A stretch of DNA of 7,813 nucleotides from Nitrospinota bacterium (lineage in GTDB: Bacteria > JADFOP01 > DATKYB01). Shown here piece by piece: positions 1-5,946 of the stretch; positions within the stretch are counted from its first letter, which is position 1; each line of letters opens with the position of its first letter. The stretch is from assembly GCA_035528715.1 (NCBI GenBank), contig DATKYB010000031.1, positions 1 through 7,813 of the forward strand, in the 5' to 3' direction. The position numbers and the translations under genes were made by a program. The notes below the pieces were generated by a model. The model had not been told where the DNA came from. It searched no databases and was given only the letters and a program-made list of their open reading frames with translations.

Positions 1-873
1 GAAAGTGAGGCAGAGATGGTTTTTTATATCTATGTCATTGATGAAAAAAATCATCTTGTTGGAGTTGTTTCTTTAAGACAGTTAATTCTGGCGCCTTTCT
101 CAAAGTCCTTAAGGGATATTATGGCAAAAAAGGTCTACAGCGTCAGAACAGATACGGATCAGGAGGATGTTTCAAAAATCGTGGCACGTTATAATCTTTT
201 GGCGATCCCTGTTGTGGATGAGGAGAATAAATTGGTAGGGATTATTACCGTAGACGATATCATTGATGTTATTGGTCAGGAGGCAACAGAAGATATCTAC
301 AAGATGGCAGGAACCAATGAGGAAGAAATTTTATTCAGTAAATCCATATTCAAAGTGGCCAGGTATAGGCTTCCCTGGTTGATTATTTCTCTCATAGGGG
401 GGATCATTACAGGTGCATTGTTATGGCAGTTTAAAATAACCCTTAAGGAGTTATTGGCACTGGCTGCCTTTATTCCTGTCGTGATGCATATGGGAGGAAA
501 CGTTGCTATCCAATCTTCTACAATAACGGTTAGAGGTCTTGCTACGGGAAGAATAGATGCTTCTGTGATTACAAAACATATCCTTCGAGAAATGCTTACA
601 GGAGCAGTGATGGGAGCTCTCTGCGGGACTATCATCGGAATTGTGGCTCATATCTGGCATGGGAATTTTATACTCGGTATAATCATTAGTATTTCTATGT
701 TTTTTGCCATTACCGTGGCTTCTTTAATGGGTGCTTTGGTTCCCATTATATTTAAGAGGTTAAATATAGATCCTGCCATTGCCTCTGGTCCGTTTGTCAC
801 AACTTCAAATGATATTACAGGTCTTTTGATATATTTTAGCCTTGCCACCGTTCTTCTTCGGTATTTAATTTAA
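1..873 (+). CDS. mgtE: Magnesium transporter MgtE, C-terminal part (5' end outside the window)
   Basis: MgtE proteins are dimeric Mg2+ channels of the inner membrane, gated by cytoplasmic N and CBS domains that sense intracellular Mg2+. The reading frame is open from base 1, so the ATG at 16 is internal; about 290 of the usual ~450 residues are present. Numbering from that ATG: the end of CBS1 (IYVIDEKNHLVGVVSLRQL, about 5-23), CBS2 (about 33-86, with IPVVDEENKLVGIITVDDI), a connecting plug-type helix (about 92-116), then about five membrane segments starting at RLPWLIISLIGG. The family-typical GGNVAIQSSTITVRGLATG lies at 160-178. The SNDITGL stretch near the C-terminus carries Asp266, which matches the conserved pore aspartate of MgtE. 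The C-terminus is intact, with a TAA stop. The following gene starts 54 nt on. The call is secure; regulation cannot be judged without the upstream part. Confidence 0.95.
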   Translation, partial: ESEAEMVFYIYVIDEKNHLVGVVSLRQLILAPFSKSLRDIMAKKVYSVRTDTDQEDVSKIVARYNLLAIPVVDEENKLVGIITVDDIIDVIGQEATEDIYKMAGTNEEEILFSKSIFKVARYRLPWLIISLIGGIITGALLWQFKITLKELLALAAFIPVVMHMGGNVAIQSSTITVRGLATGRIDASVITKHILREMLTGAVMGALCGTIIGIVAHIWHGNFILGIIISISMFFAITVASLMGALVPIIFKRLNIDPAIASGPFVTTSNDITGLLIYFSLATVLLRYLI

Positions 874-927
874 AATACAAGGGTTATTTATTTTTCTCAC
901 CCTAAATATCTTAAATATTTCTATGGA

Positions 928-1860
928 TTGTCTTATATAAAATTTCATAATATGATTTTTAATATTGTCTTAAAAATTTTAGGATTTTCTTTTCTTATTA
1001 TCTTCTTATTAAATGCCATCTTTGTTTATATGAATACTCATCCACCCCGTTATCCTCTCCATATTCCTCCATCCCAGTATGACCTTGAATATGAAGAGGT
1101 TACATTTCATTCAACAGATAACATTTTATTAAGGGGGTGGTTTATCAAAGCCAAATTTAGAGATAATTTTCAAAATGGAAAGTGGCCAACAATCATTATC
1201 TGTCATGGCCTAGGAGCAAGCAAATCTGACTTTACAGAATTTTCCAAGGAATTAGCAGAAAAGGGATATAGCGTCCTATTATTTGATTTCCGGGGTCATG
1301 GAGAAAGTAAAGGGAAGAGATCGTCCATAGGCTACTTAGAACAAAGAGATCTTTTAGGGGCTATTGAGTATGTGAGAGGAAAGGAAGATGTGATGAAAGA
1401 GAAGATAGGGCTTTATGGATTTTCGATGGGTGCTGCAGTGGCAATTCTTACCGCAGCAAAACATAAGAATGTTCAGGCAGTTGTATCAGATAGCTCTTAT
1501 ACAAGCCTGAAAGAAGAGGGAGCTTTAATCCTAAGATCTTTCTATCATCTTCCCTCTTTCCCCTTTGTATATTTTATGATGTGGACCTATAACATCTTTT
1601 TCTTTACAGATGTAAACAAAATATCCCCTTTAGAAAAAATAAGCCATTTATCACCTATTCCTGTATTTATTATTGGAGGAGAAGGGGATAAGTTGATGCC
1701 TGCTTCTTATGCAAAGAGGTTATTTAAAACCGCAAGGGAACCAAAAAAGTTATGGATTATTAAGGATGCCAGTCACGGAGAGACAATCTTTATGGCTGGA
1801 AGTGATTATAGAGAGAGGGTCATAGAATTTTTTGACCATTATCTAAAAGAGAAGTCCTGA
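928..1860 (+). CDS. Membrane-anchored alpha/beta hydrolase (serine hydrolase, BEM46/YqkD-like)
   Basis: This is a 310-residue protein with one N-terminal membrane segment (about 10-34) followed by a complete alpha/beta-hydrolase domain that probably lies on the outer face of the inner membrane. Visible catalytic features are the oxyanion-hole HG at His93-Gly94 (ICHGLGAS), the nucleophile elbow G-F-S-M-G with Ser166, the acid Asp254 in GEGDKLMP, and His283 in DASHGE. The family cleaves esters, amides or lipids; the substrate cannot be read from sequence. The N-terminal anchor plus the DFRGHGES segment fit the BEM46/YqkD-like group of anchored hydrolases. The start is uncertain. TTG at 928 has no clear Shine-Dalgarno, and neither does the in-frame ATG at 952 (residue 9), which would still keep the whole anchor. 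It lies 54 nt after mgtE on the same strand and could be read through from it, but no functional link is evident. It converges with the next gene, 23 nt away. Confidence 0.88.
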   Translation: MSYIKFHNMIFNIVLKILGFSFLIIFLLNAIFVYMNTHPPRYPLHIPPSQYDLEYEEVTFHSTDNILLRGWFIKAKFRDNFQNGKWPTIIICHGLGASKSDFTEFSKELAEKGYSVLLFDFRGHGESKGKRSSIGYLEQRDLLGAIEYVRGKEDVMKEKIGLYGFSMGAAVAILTAAKHKNVQAVVSDSSYTSLKEEGALILRSFYHLPSFPFVYFMMWTYNIFFFTDVNKISPLEKISHLSPIPVFIIGGEGDKLMPASYAKRLFKTAREPKKLWIIKDASHGETIFMAGSDYRERVIEFFDHYLKEKS

Positions 1861-1865
1861 TTCTC

Positions 1866-1882
1866 GGAAAAAGAGTTTTTCC
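1866..1882. terminator. Small perfect hairpin between convergent genes, possible weak bidirectional terminator
   Basis: The sequence GGAAAAA-GAG-TTTTTCC gives a perfect 7-bp stem with a 3-nt loop. It sits exactly in the 23-nt gap between the stops of two convergent genes. The A-tract and T-tract arms make it symmetrical, as in bidirectional terminators. The stem has only two G-C pairs and no T-run outside it on either side, so termination strength is doubtful. Confidence 0.35.
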
Positions 1883-1883
1883 T

Positions 1884-2642
1884 CTAAATCTCAACGACCA
1901 TTCCATCGTAGGCCAGTTCCATTCCTTCAGGGAGTTCTCTGTTGACCTTTTCATATTCTAAATCATGTGTAAGATGAGTAAAGAGAGTCCTTGCAGGATT
2001 TAGCTTTTTTGCTTCTTCCACGGCCGTATGGATATTGAAATGGGTCGGGTGGGGTTCATATCGAAGGCCATCCAGGATAAGGAGATCTAAATTTTGTAGC
2101 TTTTTTTCAGATTGAGGAGGGATGTAGCTGCAGTCTGTTATATAAGCCATATTATTGATCTTGTATCCAAGGATAGGGATGATACCGTGCATAATCTTGA
2201 TAGGCGTTATTTTTGTTTTGAAGAGACTCAGTTGGGAATTGATGATGCTGAATTCCAGTTGAGGGGTGGTACATCCATTTTGGTCTTTATGAAAGATATA
2301 TTTAAAAATATTTTTTATATTATTAACAGTATCTCTGTTTCCAAAGCAGGGTATGGGTGTGTTTTGAATAAAATTGAAAGATCTCATGTCATCAATTCCG
2401 TGAATGTGGTCAGCATGAGAATGGGTATATAAAACTGCATCGATATGATCAATATTATTTTCTAAGGTCTGATATCTGAGATCAGTTGATGTGTCTATCA
2501 GGATATTCTTTGCATTTTCAGAGATAAGAATCGAGGTACGAGTTCTTTTGTTCTTTGGATTGGTAGAGCGGCACACCTCACAATTACATCCAACCGTTGG
2601 TACACCCGTAGACGTTCCAGAGCCTAAAATGGTTATTTTCAT
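1884..2642 (-). CDS. PhnP-like metallo-beta-lactamase-fold phosphodiesterase
   Basis: This is a 252-residue cytoplasmic hydrolase of the metallo-beta-lactamase fold, in the PhnP subgroup (cyclic phosphate phosphodiesterases such as phosphoribosyl 1,2-cyclic phosphodiesterase). The N-terminus has GSGTSTGVPTVGCNCEVC, with Cys19, Cys21 and Cys24. The metal motif is H74-x-H76-x-D78-H79 (THSHADH), followed by His152 (MHG), Asp170 (ITDCSYIP) and the C-terminal THLTHD with His223 and His226. E. coli PhnP uses three N-terminal cysteines plus the second His of this last motif for a structural zinc, and the other residues for the catalytic metals. All have counterparts here at similar spacing. No other phosphonate gene is visible, so the physiological substrate may be another cyclic phosphate or nucleotide. 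The start codon is ATG with only a weak purine-rich site (TGAGAAAA) upstream. A good promoter lies about 75 nt upstream (minus strand). Confidence 0.88.
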   Translation of the reverse strand: MKITILGSGTSTGVPTVGCNCEVCRSTNPKNKRTRTSILISENAKNILIDTSTDLRYQTLENNIDHIDAVLYTHSHADHIHGIDDMRSFNFIQNTPIPCFGNRDTVNNIKNIFKYIFHKDQNGCTTPQLEFSIINSQLSLFKTKITPIKIMHGIIPILGYKINNMAYITDCSYIPPQSEKKLQNLDLLILDGLRYEPHPTHFNIHTAVEEAKKLNPARTLFTHLTHDLEYEKVNRELPEGMELAYDGMVVEI

Positions 2643-2718
2643 TATTTTTTCTCAGAAATCTTTAGGTAAAAGTTTTAATGGCGAAAGCAAGAACGATTCT
2701 CAACAACAAGATAATATT

Positions 2719-2747
2719 ATAATAAATTCTTCTATACTAAAAGTCAA
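2719..2747 (-). promoter_or_regulatory. Sigma70-like promoter of the PhnP-like gene
   Basis: On the minus strand the -35 is TTGACT (2742-2747) and the -10 is TATTAT (2719-2724), with a 17-nt spacer. Each box matches the consensus at five of six positions. Initiation near 2712 would give a leader of about 70 nt before the ATG at 2642. The surrounding sequence is AT-rich, which raises the chance of coincidental boxes. Confidence 0.5.
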
Positions 2748-2773
2748 ATCTTTTATATTTTTTCTTTTGGAAA

Positions 2774-2783
2774 GAAAGCTTTC
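2774..2783. repeat. Perfect 10-bp palindrome between divergent promoters
   Basis: GAAAGCTTTC is a perfect palindrome with no spacer. It lies upstream of the -35 boxes of both divergent promoters. The position would suit a regulator binding site, but a single 10-bp copy is weak support. Confidence 0.25.
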
Positions 2784-2849
2784 AGTTAAAGGGTTTTGAA
2801 AAATCCGTTAAGAAAAGAAAAATCTAGAAGCAGAAAATGCAATAACCTA

Positions 2850-2877
2850 TTGACTTAATTATAATTTTTCCTATATT
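2850..2877 (+). promoter_or_regulatory. Sigma70-like promoter of the SUMF1-domain gene
   Basis: The -35 is TTGACT (2850-2855) and the -10 is TATATT (2872-2877), with a 16-nt spacer and five of six consensus matches in each box. Initiation near 2884 would give a leader of about 100 nt, which contains the hairpin at 2934-2957. Confidence 0.5.
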
Positions 2878-2933
2878 AAAATTAATAAAGACTAAAGAAA
2901 AACATAATCTTTTGAAATTTATTTTAAAAGGTA

Positions 2934-2957
2934 TGGCTGCTTTAATTTTGGCAGCCA
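2934..2957 (+). promoter_or_regulatory. Leader hairpin upstream of the SUMF1-domain gene
   Basis: TGGCTGC (2934-2940) and GCAGCCA (2951-2957) form a perfect 7-bp stem around a 10-nt loop, about 30 nt before the ATG at 2987. No T-run follows, so it is not an intrinsic terminator. It could stabilise the leader or affect translation, or it may be fortuitous, since it falls inside an Ala-rich short open frame where GCT/GCA/GCC codons favour such repeats. Confidence 0.3.
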
Positions 2958-2986
2958 CCACAGGGATATTCTAGATTTGAAATCCT

Positions 2987-3835
2987 ATGACAAAATCATT
3001 AAAGGCTCTTATCTTTTCTATTATTTTTGCTCCTCTCCTCTTTATCTCTTACGATGGAGAACCTGAATCGTCAAAGGATGGATATAAAGAACCCATCACT
3101 GGTATGGAGTTTGTGTTTGTAAAGGGGGGATGTTTTGAGATGGGGGATACTTTTGGTGATGGTGATAGCGATGAAAGGCCTGTTCATACTGTCTGTTTGG
3201 ATGATTTTTATATGGGGAAATATGAGGTGACTCAGGGGCAGTGGGAGATATTAATGGATAGTAATCCATCCTACTTTAAATTGGGTGATGATTACCCTGT
3301 CGATAACGTTAGCTGGAATGATGCATTGGAGTTTATAAAGAAGCTCAACCACAAGACAGGCAAAGCTTATCGTCTTCCTAGAGAGGCGCAGTGGGAGTAT
3401 GCGGCAAGAAGTAGAGGAAAGAGAGATAAATGGCCAGGCACGAGTAGTGAATCAGAGCTTGAAGAGTATGTATGGTATGATAAAAATTCTGGAGAGAGAA
3501 CCCATCCCGTAGGACAGAAAAGGCCAAATAACCTGGGATTGTATGACATGGGTGGTAATGTTTGGGAGTGGTGTTTTGACTGGTATCATAAAGATTATTA
3601 CAGTAAAAGCCCTAAGAAGAACCCTGAGGGTTTAGATAAAGGATTATTTAAAGGGCTTCGTGGCGGTTCGATGATGTTTAAGTCTCATTTCGCGCGAGCA
3701 TCAGCACGAACCGGATTCATACCATCATCTCCTCACAACTACTTCTTTGGCTTTCGCCTCGCTCATTCTGGAGATAGTTTTTTGAGTTTTGCAAAAAAAA
3801 GTAAGTGCTTGAAGAGGGATAAATCAGGAATTTAA
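2987..3835 (+). CDS. Secreted SUMF1/FGE-domain protein lacking the catalytic cysteines
   Basis: This 282-residue protein has an N-terminal hydrophobic signal (MTKSLKALIFSIIFAPLLF) and then an almost complete formylglycine-generating-enzyme (SUMF1, C-type-lectin-like) domain from about 38 to 260. Landmarks in order are GMEFVFVKGGCFEMGD, ERPVHTVCLDDFYMGKYEVT, YPVDNVSWNDALEF, YRLPREAQWEYAAR, GLYDMGGNVWEWCFDWY (about 184-200), LRGGS (224-228) and FGFRLAH (254-260). True FGEs carry two cysteines just after the RGGS motif that bind copper and oxidise the sulfatase cysteine. Here that segment reads MMFKSHFARASARTG and has none. Cys49, Cys70, Cys196 and Cys274 lie elsewhere. It is therefore unlikely to make formylglycine and is better regarded as a SUMF1-fold envelope protein of unknown role, possibly in binding. 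No sulfatase gene is in the window. There is no strong Shine-Dalgarno before the ATG; the start is chosen because it gives the signal peptide. Its stop is 2 nt from the convergent protease gene. Confidence 0.87.
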   Translation: MTKSLKALIFSIIFAPLLFISYDGEPESSKDGYKEPITGMEFVFVKGGCFEMGDTFGDGDSDERPVHTVCLDDFYMGKYEVTQGQWEILMDSNPSYFKLGDDYPVDNVSWNDALEFIKKLNHKTGKAYRLPREAQWEYAARSRGKRDKWPGTSSESELEEYVWYDKNSGERTHPVGQKRPNNLGLYDMGGNVWEWCFDWYHKDYYSKSPKKNPEGLDKGLFKGLRGGSMMFKSHFARASARTGFIPSSPHNYFFGFRLAHSGDSFLSFAKKSKCLKRDKSGI

Positions 3836-3837
3836 AA

Positions 3838-4524
3838 TTATTTTTTCCACTTGATAACTTGATTTTTAAAGTCAATACTGTATTCAAGATCTTTCAAGAA
3901 ATTCATACCGAGCAGGCCTTTGTGAGCAACAGATGAACCTTTGTATTCAATGAAGCCTGCAAAAAGGTCTCTCTTTTTAATCGGCCCGACCTTAACATAG
4001 CTCAGTTTCGCTACATTGGTTTTGATCTCTTTTCCTCCTGCTACTCTTGTCTTCGCTTCTAGAAATTTACTGATATCTAATTGATCCGCAATCTCATCAT
4101 GCAGGGTTATCATTGAGGCCCCTGTATCCAGAAGGAGTAAAGCCTCAGTTTCTTTTTTCCCATAACCCAGAATAACTGGTACCAAAACCTGGTTTCCTTT
4201 TATCATGACCTTTGTTTCCGTATCCTCTAAAGGTTTTTCGCTAGCAATTTCCTCCTTTTCTTTTTCTTCCTTTTCTCCCCCTACTTTGCGCTCCTTTTCA
4301 ATCTTCTCTAATCTTTCCTTTTCAGGAAGAGAGTCATATTTTTCTTTATAAATTTTCAGCTTATCTCTGTATTCCTTCGGTATCTTGCTTGCGTCATCCG
4401 TGTAGAAGACCTTTCCATCTTTATCGATATACTTGTAAAACTCAGAGTAGAGTTCAGAAGAGAATAAGAAGGATAAAAAGAATAAAAATAATAGAATAGA
4501 CAAGCCTCTCCTTTTTTTCTTCAT
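3838..4524 (-). CDS. Exported DUF4124 plus retropepsin-like aspartic protease
   Basis: This is a 228-residue protein. A basic, strongly hydrophobic signal or anchor (about 1-25) is followed by a DUF4124-type segment ([15 protein letters not shown], about 30-44). Next comes a Lys/Glu-rich charged linker, probably helical (about 55-100), and then a clan AA (retropepsin/gag-asp type) domain (about 103-228). The catalytic motif is L-L-L-D-T-G-A-S with Asp133. The second family signature, GLLGMNFL, is at 203-210. Such single-lobe proteases act as homodimers, each giving one Asp. The signal places it in the periplasm or on the inner membrane. Substrates of these bacterial proteins are mostly unknown. 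DUF4124 followed by an aspartic protease is a recurring architecture in proteobacteria, from general knowledge. The ATG at 4524 has a good ribosome site (AAGGAAGGAG, minus strand). The C-terminus KWKK looks complete. Confidence 0.87.
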   Translation of the reverse strand: MKKKRRGLSILLFLFFLSFLFSSELYSEFYKYIDKDGKVFYTDDASKIPKEYRDKLKIYKEKYDSLPEKERLEKIEKERKVGGEKEEKEKEEIASEKPLEDTETKVMIKGNQVLVPVILGYGKKETEALLLLDTGASMITLHDEIADQLDISKFLEAKTRVAGGKEIKTNVAKLSYVKVGPIKKRDLFAGFIEYKGSSVAHKGLLGMNFLKDLEYSIDFKNQVIKWKK

Positions 4525-4572
4525 ATCTCCTTCCTTTCATACATAAAAATATGAATGAAGTATAGCTTTTCT

Positions 4573-4601
4573 ATAATCATCATGCAATAGTTGTTCCTCA
4601 A
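4573..4601 (-). promoter_or_regulatory. Candidate promoter of the DUF4124/protease gene
   Basis: On the minus strand, TTGAGG (4596-4601) and GATTAT (4573-4578) are separated by 17 nt, each matching four of six consensus positions. Initiation near 4566 would leave a leader of about 42 nt. The spacing is ideal but the boxes are mediocre. Confidence 0.3.
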
Positions 4602-4782
4602 AAAGATTATTTAAGGAGAGATGCAGAATCAAAATAATTATATGATTTATAAAAGCTTAATGAATTGCTACCTTATTTAAAAGAATGAGATTTTTAAGAA
4701 TTTTTTTAGATATGTCAAATATTGCCTATACAGGAATTTTCATCATTCTTTTCCAACTATTCTTCCTTAAAATATTTCTTAT

Positions 4783-4810
4783 TTGGAAATAGGGTAATGT
4801 GTATTATCAT
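4783..4810 (+). promoter_or_regulatory. Weak candidate promoter of the TPR gene pair
   Basis: TTGGAA (4783-4788) and TATCAT (4805-4810) are 16 nt apart, with imperfect boxes. It would give a leader of about 60 nt. It is the best-spaced pair I found upstream of the TPR genes, but AT-rich sequence makes such matches common. Confidence 0.22.
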
Positions 4811-4860
4811 TTATTAAAGAGTTAGTTCATTTTGAAAAAGAAACCTATCATAATGAAATC

Positions 4861-4868
4861 AAAGGAGG
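4861..4868 (+). promoter_or_regulatory. Strong Shine-Dalgarno of the first TPR gene
   Basis: AAAGGAGG is 9 nt before the ATG at 4878 and is the strongest ribosome-binding site in the window. It fixes the start of the short TPR protein and suggests that the gene is well translated. Confidence 0.8.
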
Positions 4869-4877
4869 ATTATATTA

Positions 4878-5219
4878 ATGGATTGGTTAGAGAAGGGTAA
4901 GGCATTAGTAGCTGAGAAGAAGTATAAGGAGGCGGTCGATGTTCTTAAAAGAGCCATAGAGCAAAACCCTAAAGATGCGAATGCTTTTGTTTTTAGAGGG
5001 ATCGCTTATATTTCTCTGGGCAATCATAACGAGGCTATCAAGGATTGTAAGAGGGCCATAGAACTGGACTCAAAGTTTGCAGAGGCCTATTTTAACAAAG
5101 GTTATGCTTATTCTCTCCTTGGCGATCATCAAAAAGCCATCGAGGAGTATAAAGCTGCTGCCAGATTAGATCTTGAGCAAGCAAAAGATTTTTTGTTATC
5201 ACGAGGGATCCCTTGGTGA
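4878..5219 (+). CDS. Small cytoplasmic TPR protein
   Basis: This 113-residue protein consists almost entirely of three tetratricopeptide repeats of 34 residues (about 1-33, 34-67 and 68-101), for example NAFVFRGIAYISLGNHNEAI and EAYFNKGYAYSLLGDHQKAI. A short C-terminal cap ends in DFLLSRGIPW. There is no signal peptide or membrane segment, so it should be cytoplasmic. TPRs are protein-binding scaffolds; no enzyme domain is attached and the partner is unknown. The start is set by the strong AAAGGAGG site. A second TPR gene follows 46 nt downstream in the same direction, probably in the same transcript. The C-terminal cap (RL...A/Q-DFL-S-GI-x-W) is shared with that neighbour, which indicates that the two are related copies. 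Confidence 0.9.
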   Translation: MDWLEKGKALVAEKKYKEAVDVLKRAIEQNPKDANAFVFRGIAYISLGNHNEAIKDCKRAIELDSKFAEAYFNKGYAYSLLGDHQKAIEEYKAAARLDLEQAKDFLLSRGIPW

Positions 5220-5265
5220 GAGCAGGCAATGAACGAATAAAAACCCAAGAAAGAAAGGTAAAAAA

Positions 5266-5778
5266 TTGAAGAGGTCATCTGTCATTCTCTCAGTAGCTTT
5301 TCTTATTATGTTCGTTCTTTTTTGTTTGGCTTTAAAAAAAGAAGTGGGTGCATCAGAAGAGTCTAAGCAGGGCTGTGATTCAGAAAAGACAATAGATGAT
5401 TATACAAAAAAAATCGAATCAAACCCCAATGATGCTAAGGTTTATAAAGATCGAGGGAATGCTCATAAAAGAACTGGAAATAATAGAGAAGCAATCAGAG
5501 ACTTCGATAAAGCGATCGAACTCGATCCTCAATATGCAGATACCTATAATGACCGGGGAATTGCTTATTGGCGACTTAAAAACCAAGAACAGGCTATCAA
5601 GGACTTTGATAAAGCCATTGAATTAGACCCCGAATATTCAAATGCATATCATAATCGGGGGATGACCTATTGGAAACTTGGCAACAAGGAGAAATTTATT
5701 GAGGATCTTAAAACTTCTTCAAGGCTGGGTGATAAAAAATCACAGGATTTCTTGCGGTCAAAAGGAATTCAATGGTAA
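5266..5778 (+). CDS. Exported or membrane-anchored TPR protein
   Basis: This 170-residue protein has an N-terminal hydrophobic segment (about 6-23, VILSVAFLIMFVLFCLAL) that is either a signal peptide or an anchor. A degenerate half-repeat follows (about 41-56), then three TPRs (about 57-90, 91-124 and 125-158) with the canonical DKAIELDP helix ends. The C-terminus DFLRSKGIQW parallels that of the preceding gene. The repeats should face the periplasm and act in protein-protein contacts; the partner is unknown. The start is TTG at 5266. This choice is supported by GAAAGG 7 nt upstream and by the positively charged MKRSS that begins a normal signal sequence. It lies 46 nt after the cytoplasmic TPR gene and is probably co-transcribed with it. 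A Cys at 20 is inside the hydrophobic run, but no clear lipobox is present. Confidence 0.87.
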   Translation: MKRSSVILSVAFLIMFVLFCLALKKEVGASEESKQGCDSEKTIDDYTKKIESNPNDAKVYKDRGNAHKRTGNNREAIRDFDKAIELDPQYADTYNDRGIAYWRLKNQEQAIKDFDKAIELDPEYSNAYHNRGMTYWKLGNKEKFIEDLKTSSRLGDKKSQDFLRSKGIQW

Positions 5779-5779
5779 A

Positions 5780-5816
5780 AACGATTCTTAATATGTTCTT
5801 TTGATAGAAGATCGTT
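5780..5816 (+). terminator. Imperfect hairpin after the TPR operon
   Basis: AACGATTCTT (5780-5789) can pair with AAGATCGTT (5808-5816), giving nine pairs with one bulged T and an 18-nt loop, starting just after the TAA stop. No clean T-run follows directly, so this is at best a weak terminator or a 3' stabilising fold. Confidence 0.25.
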
Positions 5817-5946
5817 GATTCAAACTTTATTTCGTTTACTTTTATAACTATTATTCTTTCCCTAAGAGTGTTATTTTCCTGTATTTCTCTTTAAAAAATA
5901 AATAACTTATTATTCAGACAAATAGAAGTAAATTTAAAAATAGTAT

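Larger units (their letters stand above)
2643..2986. other. 344-nt divergent intergenic region
   Basis: This very AT-rich spacer separates the PhnP-like gene (-) from the SUMF1-domain gene (+). It holds one sigma70-like promoter on each strand (2719-2747 minus, 2850-2877 plus). A perfect 10-bp palindrome GAAAGCTTTC (2774-2783) lies between them. A 7-bp GC-containing hairpin and a 20-codon signal-peptide-like open frame lie in the leader of the + gene. I see no longer coding region. Confidence 0.6.
4525..4877. other. 353-nt intergenic region between divergent protease and TPR genes
   Basis: This AT-rich spacer holds the upstream signals of both flanking genes: candidate promoters at 4573-4601 (minus) and 4783-4810 (plus), and a strong ribosome site at 4861-4868. 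It also contains a 35-codon hydrophobic open frame at 4685-4792 and a 19-codon frame at 4621-4680, neither convincing as a gene. I see no RNA-gene fold or repeat. Confidence 0.5.

Noticed and set aside
879-927. AGGGT...ACCCT and AAATAT...ATATTT inverted repeats after mgtE
   Set aside because: The stems are 5 bp with a 14-nt loop and 6 bp of A/T only, without a T-run. They are too weak to call a terminator.
2112-2799. Two open frames of about 100 codons on + antisense to the PhnP-like gene
   Set aside because: They are shadows of a gene with a full set of metal-binding motifs on the other strand. Their translations show no domain character.
2791-2806. GGGTTTTGAAAAATCC hairpin in the divergent spacer
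   Set aside because: It needs a G-T pair and a very small loop, and there is no T-run. It is probably incidental.
4621-4680. 19-codon frame preceded by AAGGAG
   Set aside because: The Shine-Dalgarno-like sequence is only 2 nt from the ATG, and the peptide is Asn/Tyr-rich with no recognisable character. It is probably chance in AT-rich spacer.
5266-5340. Lipoprotein signal in the exported TPR protein (Cys20)
   Set aside because: The Cys lies inside the hydrophobic segment without a lipobox-like L-x-A/G-C context, so a plain signal peptide or anchor is more likely.
5396-5626. 76-codon frame inside the exported TPR gene
   Set aside because: It is a frame-shifted reading of the TPR repeats. 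The TPR frame is clearly the coding one.
4878-5778. Internal direct repeats in the TPR genes, considered as DNA repeats or a CRISPR-like array
   Set aside because: The periodicity is 102 nt, equal to 34 codons, and is explained by tetratricopeptide repeats in the protein.
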